Positions 26,595 to 39,480 of a stretch of 64,000 bases of DNA are shown here, one piece after another. Within the stretch, counting starts at the first letter, position 1. Each line of letters starts with the position of its first letter. Both the position numbers and the translations under genes were made by a program. This DNA comes from Streptomyces malachitofuscus (GTDB lineage: Bacteria > Actinomycetota > Actinomycetes > Streptomycetales > Streptomycetaceae), in NCBI RefSeq assembly GCF_014650055.1, contig NZ_BMUF01000004.1, positions 386,462 to 450,461 of the forward strand, in the 5' to 3' direction. The notes beneath the pieces are model-generated. The model was not told where the DNA came from. It worked only from the letters and a program-made list of their open reading frames with translations, and did no database searches.

Positions 26595-26645
26595 ACGATC
26601 GGACCGCAGGTGCGGCGCGTACCGGCGCACCGGGAGGAGTTCCTC

Positions 26646-28556
<1,911 letters not shown>

Positions 28557-28565
28557 GGAACCGCC

Positions 28566-29183
28566 ATGCCGATCCACCCCAGGGAATCCGACCCGGCTGT
28601 GCCGGACCCGGCCGATCCGGCTCCGGAGGGCGCTGTACGCCCTCCCCGAGGGGATCTTCCGCCCTCGGGCCCGCCGGCCGGGCCGGGGCCCGGCACGGAC
28701 GAGGAACCGGGCCCCGACGCGGCCGGTGGTCCCGCACCGTCCGAGGACCAGCACACGGCCGAGCTCAAGGAACTCGAGGACCGCTGGCGGCGCGCGCTCG
28801 CCGACCTCGACAACCTCCGCAAGCGACACACCAGGGAACTGGAGCGGGAGCGGACGGCTGAGCGGTCCCGCACGGCCGCCGCCTTCCTGCCCGTCCTGGA
28901 CAACCTCGAACTCGCCCTGACCCATGCGGGATCCGACCCCGGCGCGATCGTGGAGGGCGTCCGGGTGGTCCGCGACCAGGGGGTGAGCGTCCTCGAACTG
29001 CTCGGCTACCCGCGGCACGCGGAGACCGGCGTCGCCTTCGACCCGGCCCGGCACGAGGTGGTCGGCGTCGTCCAGGACCCCGACGCCCCACCGGGCACGG
29101 TCGTCGAGGTGCTGCGGCCGGGCTACGGGGACGGCGAACGGCAGCTCAGGCCCGCCGCCGTGACTGTCGCGAAGCGGGAGTGA
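28566..29183 (+). CDS. grpE: GrpE nucleotide exchange factor
   Basis: 205 aa. A Pro/Gly/Asp-rich disordered N-terminus (about 60 residues) precedes the GrpE coiled coil and beta domain (LEDRWRRALADLDNLRKRHTRE, FLPVLDNLELAL, GVAFDPARHEVVGVV). The coiled coil is shorter and the tail plainer than in housekeeping GrpE, suggesting a paralogue that serves the adjacent DnaK. It starts 10 bases after dnaK and ends 7 bases before the J-protein gene. Confidence 0.93.
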   Translation: MPIHPRESDPAVPDPADPAPEGAVRPPRGDLPPSGPPAGPGPGTDEEPGPDAAGGPAPSEDQHTAELKELEDRWRRALADLDNLRKRHTRELERERTAERSRTAAAFLPVLDNLELALTHAGSDPGAIVEGVRVVRDQGVSVLELLGYPRHAETGVAFDPARHEVVGVVQDPDAPPGTVVEVLRPGYGDGERQLRPAAVTVAKRE

Positions 29184-29189
29184 CCGGTC

Positions 29190-30149
29190 ATGGCCAAGGA
29201 CTTCTACGAGGTGCTGGGCGTCTCACGGACCGCCGGCCAGGACGATATCCAGCAGGCATACCGCAAACTCGCCCGCAAGTATCACCCCGACGTCAACAAG
29301 GACCCGGGGGCGGAGGAACGCTTCAAGGACCTCAACGAGGCGTACAGCGTCCTGTCGGACCCCAAGACCCGGGCCCGTTACGACCGCTTCGGCGAGGACT
29401 TCCGGAAGGTCCCCGAGGACTGGGAGGAGCGAGTCGGTGCCGGCGCGGGACCCGCCGGCGGCTTCCGCGCTCGCAGGACCGCGGGTGCGGGCGGCCCCCA
29501 TGTCCGGTACACCACCGGCTTCGGCGACGGCTTCGGAGCGGAAGGCATCGACATCGAGGACTTGCTCGGTTCCATGTTCGGAGCCGGCGCAGCCCCAGGC
29601 GGCGTCCCTGGAGCGGACCAGGAGGCCGAGCTGCCGCTCACCGTCGAGGAGGCGTACAGGGGCGGCCGCCGCACCGTCACGCTCGCCGGCCCCACCGGGC
29701 AGCCGCGACGGTACGAGGTCGACGTACCGCCCGGCGTCACCGATGGGCAGCGCATCCGCCTGGCGGGCGAGGGCGGACGGGGCAGTGGTGACGCCGCCGC
29801 GGGGGATCTGTACCTGCGGGTGCGTATCCAACCGCACCCTCGGTTCCGGCTGGACGGCCGGGACGTGTACGTGCAGCTTCCGGTCACCCCCTGGGAGGCC
29901 GCGCTGGGCGCGACGGTTCCGGTGCCCACCCCGGGCGGCGGCACGGCCAAGGTCACGGTGCCCGCCGGCTCCTCCAGCGGCCGGCGGCTGCGGCTGCGCG
30001 GCGAGGGCATGCCGAACCCGCGCGGAGCGAACGGCGACCTGTACGCCGAACTCCGCGTCATGGTGCCGCCTGACCTCGGCGACCGGGAGCGCGAGCTGTT
30101 CGAGGAGCTCGCCGCCACCTCTTCGTACGACCCCAGGAGGACGCGATGA
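29190..30149 (+). CDS. cbpA: CbpA-type J-domain co-chaperone (DnaJ without zinc finger)
   Basis: 319 aa. J-domain at 1-70 ([30 protein letters not shown] with the HPD motif), a Gly/Phe-rich linker, and two C-terminal beta-sandwich domains ([39 protein letters not shown]). The CxxCxGxG zinc-binding repeats of class A DnaJ are absent, making this class B/CbpA. Stop and next start overlap by 4 bases (ATGA), so it is translationally coupled to the modulator gene. Confidence 0.93.
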   Translation: MAKDFYEVLGVSRTAGQDDIQQAYRKLARKYHPDVNKDPGAEERFKDLNEAYSVLSDPKTRARYDRFGEDFRKVPEDWEERVGAGAGPAGGFRARRTAGAGGPHVRYTTGFGDGFGAEGIDIEDLLGSMFGAGAAPGGVPGADQEAELPLTVEEAYRGGRRTVTLAGPTGQPRRYEVDVPPGVTDGQRIRLAGEGGRGSGDAAAGDLYLRVRIQPHPRFRLDGRDVYVQLPVTPWEAALGATVPVPTPGGGTAKVTVPAGSSSGRRLRLRGEGMPNPRGANGDLYAELRVMVPPDLGDRERELFEELAATSSYDPRRTR

Positions 30150-30543
30150 GCCACCGACCCTCATGGGCTGCGGCCGGCGGCCGGACCGCCCGGGCCGACG
30201 CAGGCGGGCGTCCCGTACGGACGAGCGCCGGTTCCACGGCCGTGCGCTACGCGCTCGTCCCCGTGCCCAGGCTGTCCTTGGACACCGTGGCCCGCCGCGC
30301 GGGCCTCCACCCCGACCTGGTCCGCCGGTTCGTCGCCCTCGGCCTGGTCGACGCCGAACGCGACGCCGCGGGGCACCTGGTGTTCGACCCCGCGGCCCCG
30401 GCGGTCCTCGCCCGCGTCCAGCGGCTGCGCTCCGGACTCTGCCTCAACTACGCATCCATCGGTCTGGTGCTCGACCTGCTCGACCGCATCAGCCTGCTCG
30501 AAGCCGCACTGCGCGAGCGCGGCAGGAGGAGTGACTCACCCCC

Positions 30544-30553
<10 letters not shown>
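30146..30553 (+). CDS. CbpM/HspR-like MerR-fold chaperone modulator
   Basis: 135 aa. An unstructured N-terminal 40 residues leads to a MerR-like helical domain ([27 protein letters not shown] ... [23 protein letters not shown]). In Gram-negative bacteria CbpM inhibits CbpA; in actinobacteria the homologous fold in HspR is a repressor working with DnaK. Position directly after the CbpA gene favours a CbpM-like role, but DNA-binding autoregulation of the operon is also possible. It overlaps the clpB start by 10 bases. Confidence 0.8.
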
Positions 30554-33179
<2,626 letters not shown>

Positions 33180-33183
<4 letters not shown>

Positions 33184-33638
33184 GCACTGTTCAGGCCACG
33201 AACGTCACGTGCCCGCACTGTGGGCGCAAGAACCGGGTGCCCGTGTCCGCCGAGGGCCGCCCCAGGTGTGGCAACTGCAAGCAGCCCCTGCCGTGGATGG
33301 TGGACGCGGGCGACGACGACTTCGCCGAGGTCGTCGAGCGGGCCGACGTGCCCGTCGTGGTCGACCTGTGGGCCACATGGTGCGGCCCCTGCCGCATGGT
33401 GAGCCCCGCACTGGAGAAAGTCGCCGCCGATCTCGCCGGCCGGATCAAACTCGTCAAGGTCGACATCGACAAGAACCCGCGCCTGGCACAGCGGTTCGAG
33501 GTCCAGGCGGTTCCGACGCTGTTGGTCCTCGACAACGGGCAGACCATCGCCCGGCAGGCGGGTGCCGCACCCGCCCCTGCCCTGCGGCGGTGGGTGGAGC
33601 AGTCGATCGCGGGCCGCGAACCGGCCGGGAAAGGGTGA
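33180..33638 (+). CDS. Thioredoxin with N-terminal zinc ribbon (Trx2/TrxC type)
   Basis: 152 aa. An N-terminal CPHC ... CGNC zinc ribbon (residues ~11-37) precedes a thioredoxin domain with [15 protein letters not shown] and cis-Pro in [13 protein letters not shown]. Zinc-ribbon thioredoxins (TrxC) are redox- and stress-responsive. Fused into the clpB operon by a 4-base overlap, it likely protects or regenerates oxidised clients and may be reduced by, or work with, the thioredoxin-reductase-like protein downstream. Confidence 0.93.
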
Positions 33639-33644
33639 TCAGCC

Positions 33645-33908
33645 ATGACCGTACGAACCGACCCCCACCTCGCGCTCGTCCGGCCGGTCCAGCCACTCAC
33701 CCCCGAAGGGTGTCAGGAGTGTCTGCTGCTCGGCTCTCCGTGGGTCCACCTCAGGCTCTGCCTGACCTGCGGCCACGTCGGCTGCTGCGATTCCTCGCCG
33801 AACCGGCACGCGCGCCGTCACGCCGCCGCCGACGGCCATCCGATCGCGGCGTCGCTGCAGCCCGGCGAGGACTGGCGGTGGTGCTTCGTCCACGAGGCGT
33901 TCGTGTGA
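33645..33908 (+). CDS. UBP-type zinc finger protein (87 aa)
   Basis: Stand-alone zf-UBP domain: CQECLLLGSPWVHLRLCLTC, GHVGCCDSSPNRHARRHAAADGH in consecutive parts, giving the Cys/His zinc ligands of the family, with a conserved HPIA strand. Eukaryotic UBP fingers bind the ubiquitin C-terminus; Streptomyces lacks ubiquitin, so the bacterial ligand (perhaps a free C-terminal tail) is unknown. Its stop overlaps the start of the next gene by one base (TGATG). Repeated pairing with thioredoxin-reductase-like proteins in actinobacteria is my recollection, not shown here. Confidence 0.9.
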   Translation: MTVRTDPHLALVRPVQPLTPEGCQECLLLGSPWVHLRLCLTCGHVGCCDSSPNRHARRHAAADGHPIAASLQPGEDWRWCFVHEAFV

Positions 33909-35689
33909 TGCCCGGCGACGAGACGCGGCCAAGCGCAGCACAGGTGCCGGACACGACGGAGGAGAGCGTCCCCTTCGAGACCGCCGACATCTACGGCGCC
34001 TATCCCCGCCTGTCGGAGGACCAGGTCGACCGCCTGGCGCGGCGTGGCCGGCGGCGCGAAGTCGACGCAGGCGATGTGCTGATCCGGGAGGGGGAGCCGT
34101 GCGAGACGTTCTACGTCGTCCTCAGTGGCTCGGTCGCCATCGTAGAGGGCTACGGCACGCCCGACGAGCGTCTGCTGCGTGTGCACGGCCCCGGCCGCTT
34201 CATCGGCGAACTCGGCCTCCTGCACGGACAGGTGGCCTTCTACACCGCCGTGATGAGGGACCCCGGTGAGGTCCTCGCCGTGTCCATGGATCAGCTGCGT
34301 GACCTCGTGACCCGGGACTCCGTCCTCGGCGATGTGGTGCTGCGGGCCTGCCTGGGCCGACGTGCTTTGCTCGTCGGGCAGGGCGCCGGTTTCCGCATCG
34401 TCGGCTCGCGCTTTTCGCCCGACACCCGGCGGCTGCGTGAGTTCGCCGCCCGCAATCGGCTGCCGTACCGCTGGATCGATCTGGAAACCGACGAGGAGGC
34501 CGAGGAGTTGCTGCGCCGCTTCGGCGTCGGCCCGGCGGAGACACCGCTCGTCATATGGCGGGACACCACTCTGTTGCGCAACCCCAGCAACGCGGAACTG
34601 GCCCGGCTCATGGGCCTTCCCTCGCTGCCTGCCGGAAACCATCACGGCGATCTCCTGATCGTCGGCTCCGGACCCGCTGGTCTCGCCGCCGCGGTGAACG
34701 CCGCCTCGGAGGGCCTGGACACGACCGTGGTCGAGGCCATGGCCAGCGGCGGCCAGGCTGGCACGTCGTCCCGCATCGAGAATCTGCTCGGTTTTCCCTC
34801 CGGCATCTCCGGCGCCGAACTCACCGAACGCGCCATGCTCCAGGCCGACAAGTTCGGCGCCAGGATCAGCGTCCCGGCGGAGGCGGCTCGGCTCGAACCG
34901 CGGGACGGGCACTACGCCGTCGGCTTCGCCGACAACAGCGAGGTCACCGCCCGCACAGTCGTCCTGGCCACCGGCGCTCGCTACCGCCGCCTCCAGGTGC
35001 CCGGTATGGAACGCCTGGAGGGAACAAGCGTCCACTACTCAGCGACCGTCTACGAGGCCCAGCAGTGCCGCACCGACCCGGTGGCCGTCGTCGGGGGCGG
35101 CAACTCCGCGGGCCAAGCCGTGCTCTTCCTGGCCGGGTACGCACCGCAGGTGTATCTGCTCGTCCGCGGGCCGAGCCTCGAGGCGCACATGTCCCGCTAC
35201 CTGATCGATCAGGTGGAGCGCCACCCGCGGGTGCGCGTGCTGCTGCACACCGAGATGACCGAGGCACTCGGCGACGAGGTGCTGGAGGCGGTCACCGTGG
35301 TCGACCACCGTACGGGCGGGCATCGGCAGCTCGCCGTGCGGGCCCTGTTCGTCTTCACCGGCGCCGAGCCCCACACCGAGTGGCTGTCCGACGCGCTCGC
35401 CCTCGACGGGCGCGGCTTCGTGCTCACCGGGGCGGAGGCGCAGGCCTGCTCCGTGCCCGGACTGTGGCAGAGCCAGGGCCGCGACTGTCTGACATTGGAG
35501 ACCAGCCTGCCTGGGGTCTTCGCCGCCGGAGACGTCCGCAGCGGCTCGGTGAAACGTGTGGCATCCGCGGTCGGCGAAGGCGCAATGAGTATCCACTTCG
35601 TGCACCGCTACCTGGGCCACACGGCCGCACCCGGCAGCAGTGACAGCTCCCCGCGTACCCGTCCGAAGGAGTCCGCTTGGCTCGGATGA
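33908..35689 (+). CDS. Cyclic-nucleotide-binding / glutaredoxin-like / thioredoxin-reductase-like FAD fusion protein
   Basis: 593 aa with three parts. Residues ~20-150 are a cNMP-binding fold (RREVDAGDVLIREGEPCETFYVVLSG ... GPGRFIGELGLLHG). Residues ~155-245 look glutaredoxin-like (RRLREFAARNRLPYRWIDLE ... VGPAETPLVIWRD). Residues ~250-575 are a low-molecular-weight thioredoxin-reductase fold with FAD motif LLIVGSGPAGLAAAVNAA, GGQAGTSSRIENLLGFP, NADPH motif VAVVGGGNSAGQAV and VFAAGDVRSGSVKR. The redox CxxC is absent: S378-A-T-V381 occupies the place of CATC. It therefore cannot reduce thioredoxin by the usual disulfide relay and may act as an NAD(P)H sensor or oxidase controlled by a nucleotide. 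ATG 33908 overlaps the preceding stop. Confidence 0.9.
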   Translation: MPGDETRPSAAQVPDTTEESVPFETADIYGAYPRLSEDQVDRLARRGRRREVDAGDVLIREGEPCETFYVVLSGSVAIVEGYGTPDERLLRVHGPGRFIGELGLLHGQVAFYTAVMRDPGEVLAVSMDQLRDLVTRDSVLGDVVLRACLGRRALLVGQGAGFRIVGSRFSPDTRRLREFAARNRLPYRWIDLETDEEAEELLRRFGVGPAETPLVIWRDTTLLRNPSNAELARLMGLPSLPAGNHHGDLLIVGSGPAGLAAAVNAASEGLDTTVVEAMASGGQAGTSSRIENLLGFPSGISGAELTERAMLQADKFGARISVPAEAARLEPRDGHYAVGFADNSEVTARTVVLATGARYRRLQVPGMERLEGTSVHYSATVYEAQQCRTDPVAVVGGGNSAGQAVLFLAGYAPQVYLLVRGPSLEAHMSRYLIDQVERHPRVRVLLHTEMTEALGDEVLEAVTVVDHRTGGHRQLAVRALFVFTGAEPHTEWLSDALALDGRGFVLTGAEAQACSVPGLWQSQGRDCLTLETSLPGVFAAGDVRSGSVKRVASAVGEGAMSIHFVHRYLGHTAAPGSSDSSPRTRPKESAWLG

Positions 35690-35734
35690 CCCCGAAGAGA
35701 CACGAGATCACGAGAAGGAGAAGGAGGCGATGGG

Positions 35735-36232
35735 ATGACTACGCCCGTCCGGCATCAACGGGGTGCCGCAATGCAGGCCAGGCCGCTCGGCTGGGCACGC
35801 AATCCGCTGACAGAATTCGACCAACTGCTCAGCGAGATGAGCGGACTGATCGAATCCACGGTGGGAGGCGCGGCGCCCGCAGTCGCGTGGACACCCCTGG
35901 CGGACGTCACGGAGTCCGACGACAGCTTCCGCATCGAGATCGAACTCCCCGGCGTCAAGAGCAAGGACATCGACGTCGAAGCGAACGGCCAGGAGCTGGT
36001 GGTCACCGGAGAGATCAAGGAGAAAGAACGCAAAGGCGTCCTGCGCCGGAGCACCCGCCGCACCGGAGCCTTCGAGTACCGGCTGCGGCTGCCCGGAGAG
36101 GTGGACACCGAGAAGATCAATGCGCAGATGTCGGACGGGGTGCTCACCATCACCGTCCCCAAGGCCGAGGTCGCGAAGCCCCGCCACGTCGAGATCAGCG
36201 AGACGAGTGAAGGCAGCGGGAGCAGCGGCTGA
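35735..36232 (+). CDS. Hsp20/alpha-crystallin small heat-shock protein
   Basis: 165 aa. An N-terminal region of ~45 residues is followed by the alpha-crystallin domain (WTPLADVTESDDSFRIEIEL, PGVKSKDIDVEANGQELVVT, LRLPGEVDTEKINAQMSDGV) and a C-terminal extension. ATG 35735 has AAGGAGG 7 bases upstream. It lies 45 bases after the FAD fusion gene and is probably the last gene of the chaperone run. Holdase activity that hands clients to DnaK/ClpB is expected from family knowledge. Confidence 0.95.
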   Translation: MTTPVRHQRGAAMQARPLGWARNPLTEFDQLLSEMSGLIESTVGGAAPAVAWTPLADVTESDDSFRIEIELPGVKSKDIDVEANGQELVVTGEIKEKERKGVLRRSTRRTGAFEYRLRLPGEVDTEKINAQMSDGVLTITVPKAEVAKPRHVEISETSEGSGSSG

Positions 36233-36250
36233 TACGCGAACGCCGCGGTT

Positions 36251-36266
36251 CCGGACACCGGTCCGG
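36251..36266 (+). terminator. Candidate terminator hairpin after hsp20
   Basis: CCGGAC / GTCCGG with a short loop lies about 20 bases after the hsp20 stop codon, at the end of the chaperone run. Confidence 0.4.
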
Positions 36267-36323
36267 CCGGCGAAGCTCGACATCCGGGGTGACTCATGCA
36301 TGACGTCCCCGCACCACATCCCG

Positions 36324-36605
36324 TCACGGCGGCGGAGACTCGCCATGTGGCTCGCCACCGGCTTCCTTTCGGCGCCGCAGGCGCCATGCGCGCAGCAGCC
36401 GAAGGGGGATCAGACCCAGCGGGGCCCGTCGGCCCATGTCCGCCTGGTCCTCGCGGTCGAATGCCTGTGCGTAACGCTCGGCGTCCTGGGCCGTCGGATA
36501 TCGCTTGCTTCCCTCCGCTCCGCACCCACGCGCGCAGTGCCAGAGCATCGTGTCGCCCTCATGGCGAAAGCGAAATCGGTGTCCCAGAAGGTGGCAGCGC
36601 AGCAC
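36324..36605 (-). CDS. Small zinc-ribbon-like protein, unknown (93 aa)
   Basis: Short Cys/His-containing protein (CHLLGHRFRFRHEGDTMLWH, then CARGCGAEGSKRYPTAQDAE) with a basic tail rich in Arg. Family not recognised, but the CxxxC/His pattern and good codon bias support a real gene. I chose GTG 36605 because AGGTGG lies 6 bases upstream; an ATG at 36671 would leave only 23 bases to the divergent transporter start. Confidence 0.65.
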   Translation of the reverse strand: MLRCHLLGHRFRFRHEGDTMLWHCARGCGAEGSKRYPTAQDAERYAQAFDREDQADMGRRAPLGLIPLRLLRAWRLRRRKEAGGEPHGESPPP

Positions 36606-36694
36606 AGAAGACCACCTTAGGCGGACCGGCCCATTCCAGCCTGTTCTGTCTCTCTCCAGGCAACGGCCCAAGGCCCTGAACGAGGAGGCATGGC

Positions 36695-38626
36695 ATGACC
36701 TCCACGACCGAGCTCGGTGTCGTCACGACCAAGGTCCCCGCCCGGCTTGACCGGCTGCCGTGGTCCCGATTCCACTGGCGCATCGTCATCGGACTGGGAA
36801 CCGTCTGGATTCTGGACGGACTCGAGGTGACGATCGTCGGAGCTGTTGCCGCCCGCATGACCGAGCCAGGCAGCGGGATCAACCTGACCAGCGCCGACAT
36901 AGGCACTGCCGCTGCCATCTACGTGGCAGGCGCGTGTGCGGGCGCTCTCCTGTTCGGGAGGCTCACCGACCGCTACGGGCGCAAGAAGCTGTTCATGCTC
37001 ACGCTCGGCATCTATATACTCGCCACCGTCGCGACCGCGTTCGCCCACGACGCCTGGTACCTCTACCTCGCCCGCTTCATCACCGGTATGGGCATCGGCG
37101 GGGAGTACGCCGCGATCAACTCGGCCATCGACGAGCTGATTCCTGCACGCAACCGCGGGCAGGTGGATCTGGCCATCAACGGCAGCTACTGGGTCGGCGC
37201 GGCGCTCGGCAGCCTGGTCGCCGTGCTGCTCCTCAACGAGAGTCTGCTGGCAGCCGACCTCGGCTGGCGGCTGGCCTTCGGCCTGGGCGGCATCCTGGGC
37301 CTGGGCATCATGCTGGTACGCCGCCATGTGCCGGAGAGTCCGCGCTGGCTGTTCATCCACGGGCATCAAGCCGAGGCTGAACGCATCGTCGACCGGATCG
37401 AGGCCGAGGTGCGCCAAGAGAGCGGCAGCGAGCTGCCGGAGCCGGGCGAGGCGGTCACCGTACGGCAGCGCGACGTCATCCCGTTCAGGGAGATCGCCGG
37501 CGTGGCTCTGCGCCGGTACCCGCGTCGTGCCGTTCTCGGTCTGGCGCTCTTCGTCGGACAGGCGTTCCTGTACAACGCGATCGTCTTCGACCTGGGCACG
37601 ATCCTGAACGGCTTCTTCGCCATCGACTCCGGCTCGATCCCCTACTACCTGGCCCTCTTCGCCGTCGCCAACTTCCTCGGACCACTCCTTCTCGGTCGAC
37701 TGTTCGACACCGTCGGCAGGAAGCCGATGATCGCGGGCACCTACTTCGGCTCGGCAGTCGTGGCAGCCGTCCTCGCCGTCCTGCTGGTCAACGGCTCCCT
37801 GACGACATGGTGGTTCTTCCTGCTGGTCTCACTGACCTTCTTCGTGGCGTCCGCGGGAGCGAGTTCGGCCTACCTGACGGTGAGCGAGGTCTTCCCCATG
37901 GAGACCCGAGCCCTGTCCATCTCGTTGTTCTTCGCGATCGGCACGGCCGTGGGCGGAATCACCGGCCCGCTGCTGTTCGGCCATTTGATTCACAGCGGCG
38001 ATGCGAGCCTGGTCGCCATCGGCTTCCTCGTCGGAGCGGCAGCCATGGCGCTCGGCGGGCTGGCCGAGGTCTTCTTCGGTGTCCGGGCCGAACAACAGTC
38101 CCTGGAGAACATCGCCCGGCCGCTCACCGCTGAGGAAGCCGAGGCAGCCTGGCGCAACGAGCCCGCGCCACAAGACGCACGAGACCGCCTGCGCCCCGCG
38201 CATGTCCGGCAGGCCGCACACGAGCGGGACCTGCGGATCGCCGACCGCGCCGCCCGCCGCAGGGAGCGGGAGCGCGCCGGAGCCCGCCGCTACCGCCCGG
38301 GCACCGGACAGGGCAGCAGGATGTACTCGCCGGGTATGGCCGGCACGGCAGGCACGGCAAGCCGTACGTCCGCCATGGCCGAACAACGCCTCGACGACGA
38401 GATCGAACAGATCACCCACGCGCTCCGAGAAGCCGGGCCGACGAGCCGCGACCGACTCGAGCAGGCCGTGAGCGGCCGTTCCTGGGGCCCCGGACGCTTC
38501 CGCCGTGCCCTGCGTGAGTCCGAGCGGGAGTCCAGGGCCAGGAGCCTTGCCAACGGCAGCTACGCGCCGGCGGACGGACGCGGCCGACTCGACAGCCCAC
38601 CCGACGGCCCCCATGACCAGCGGTGA
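36695..38626 (+). CDS. MFS transporter (sugar/metabolite porter type) with long charged C-terminal extension
   Basis: 643 aa. About 12 transmembrane helices in residues 25-460 with MFS signatures GRLTDRYGRKKLFMLTLG, ARFITGMGIGGEYAAINSAI and, in the second half, GRLFDTVGRKPMI. The remaining ~165 residues are hydrophilic (QSLENIARPLTAEEAEAAW, RRERERAGARRYR, EQITHALREAGPTSRDRLEQ), an unusual extension that ends in a helical domain. Substrate unknown; the sequence resembles metabolite:proton symporters. Followed by the DUF2267 gene after 21 bases. Confidence 0.88.
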   Translation: MTSTTELGVVTTKVPARLDRLPWSRFHWRIVIGLGTVWILDGLEVTIVGAVAARMTEPGSGINLTSADIGTAAAIYVAGACAGALLFGRLTDRYGRKKLFMLTLGIYILATVATAFAHDAWYLYLARFITGMGIGGEYAAINSAIDELIPARNRGQVDLAINGSYWVGAALGSLVAVLLLNESLLAADLGWRLAFGLGGILGLGIMLVRRHVPESPRWLFIHGHQAEAERIVDRIEAEVRQESGSELPEPGEAVTVRQRDVIPFREIAGVALRRYPRRAVLGLALFVGQAFLYNAIVFDLGTILNGFFAIDSGSIPYYLALFAVANFLGPLLLGRLFDTVGRKPMIAGTYFGSAVVAAVLAVLLVNGSLTTWWFFLLVSLTFFVASAGASSAYLTVSEVFPMETRALSISLFFAIGTAVGGITGPLLFGHLIHSGDASLVAIGFLVGAAAMALGGLAEVFFGVRAEQQSLENIARPLTAEEAEAAWRNEPAPQDARDRLRPAHVRQAAHERDLRIADRAARRRERERAGARRYRPGTGQGSRMYSPGMAGTAGTASRTSAMAEQRLDDEIEQITHALREAGPTSRDRLEQAVSGRSWGPGRFRRALRESERESRARSLANGSYAPADGRGRLDSPPDGPHDQR

Positions 38627-38647
38627 CCGCGGGAGAAGGAGGCAGCG

Positions 38648-39040
38648 ATGAAGTACGACGGATTCCTCGCCCGCGTACGCGAGCGAGGCGAATACAAAGA
38701 CCAGAGCGAAGCCGCGGACGTCACCAATGCGGTGCTGGAAGTGCTGGCCCAACGGATCAGCCCGGGAGAGGTCAAGGATCTCGCATCCCAGCTACCCGGC
38801 CCGCTGGGAGAGGTTTTGGACCATGCCACGCCGATGCAAGCGCAGAGCTTCGGGATCGAAGAGTTCTACCGCCGGGTCGCCGAGCGCACGGGTGCCCGGC
38901 CGCGTACGGCGCAGTGGGACGCCAGCGCGGTCCTGACCACCGTTGCCGACGCTGTCACCGGTGGAGAACTGAACCAGATCATCAGTCAACTCCCCTCCAG
39001 TTACGCGGTTCTGTTTGGCAAGGCCGACCTCGCGGACTGA
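38648..39040 (+). CDS. DUF2267 protein
   Basis: 130 aa, the typical DUF2267 length: YDGFLARVRERGEYKDQSEA, AEVLAQRISPGEVKDLASQL-like region, FGIEEFYRRVAERTGA, VADAVTGGELNQIISQLPSS. Helical, no catalytic motif. DUF2267 proteins cluster with Hsp20, DnaK and universal-stress proteins in actinobacteria, matching this island. ATG 38648 has a GAAGGAGG site. Confidence 0.9.
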   Translation: MKYDGFLARVRERGEYKDQSEAADVTNAVLEVLAQRISPGEVKDLASQLPGPLGEVLDHATPMQAQSFGIEEFYRRVAERTGARPRTAQWDASAVLTTVADAVTGGELNQIISQLPSSYAVLFGKADLAD

Positions 39041-39105
39041 GCCCGTGAGGTCCCAGAACGAAAGGCCCACAAGCGGTTGATGCAGGTTTCTTCTCGTTCG
39101 GCACC

Positions 39106-39480
39106 ATGGTGGACAAGGGCAACCAGCTCCTCAAGGACGTCGAGGAGGCTTTCGGGTGGCCCAAAGAACGGCGTAAGCAGTCGTACGCGGCACTTCGGTC
39201 CGTGCTGCACCCGCTTCGGGATCGTCTCCCGGTCGAGACGACCGTACAGTTTGGAGCCCAACTGCCGACCCTCGTCAGAAGCGTCTACTACAACGGTGGG
39301 AGGTCTGCCGTAACCCCGGTGGAGGAGGCCATGCGCGCGGCCCAACGTGCCGAAGCAGGCCTGAAGCCCCGGCCGCTTTCCGACGCCACGGCTGCGCCTT
39401 CCGGCTCTTGCGGTCACGGATCAGGGGGCTGCCACTCGAACATCAAGATCGTGGCATCATCGGTGAGTTCGTTGTGCTGA
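39106..39480 (+). CDS. Truncated DUF2267-like protein
   Basis: Residues ~12-68 (EEAFGWPKERRKQSYAALRS, VLHPLRDRLPVETTVQFGAQ, LPTLVRSVYYNGG) match the first repeat of DUF2267. The normal second repeat is missing and the frame continues through a Lys/Pro/Ala linker and Cys/Ser-rich tail that reads antisense into the neighbouring phosphatase gene (67-base overlap). The gene therefore looks clipped by a deletion that joined it to the phosphatase end, though short variants may be functional. Confidence 0.65.
   Translation: MVDKGNQLLKDVEEAFGWPKERRKQSYAALRSVLHPLRDRLPVETTVQFGAQLPTLVRSVYYNGGRSAVTPVEEAMRAAQRAEAGLKPRPLSDATAAPSGSCGHGSGGCHSNIKIVASSVSSLC

Noticed and set aside
26595..26645. HspR-binding HAIR box upstream of dnaK
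   Set aside because: No CTTGAGT-N7-ACTCAAG-like sequence was found here or in 25.9-26.1 kb.
33209..33907. Upstream extension of the FAD fusion gene in the same frame
   Set aside because: It overlaps the thioredoxin and UBP genes, is Arg/Pro-rich shadow sequence, and the ATG at 33908 overlaps the previous stop as expected for coupling.
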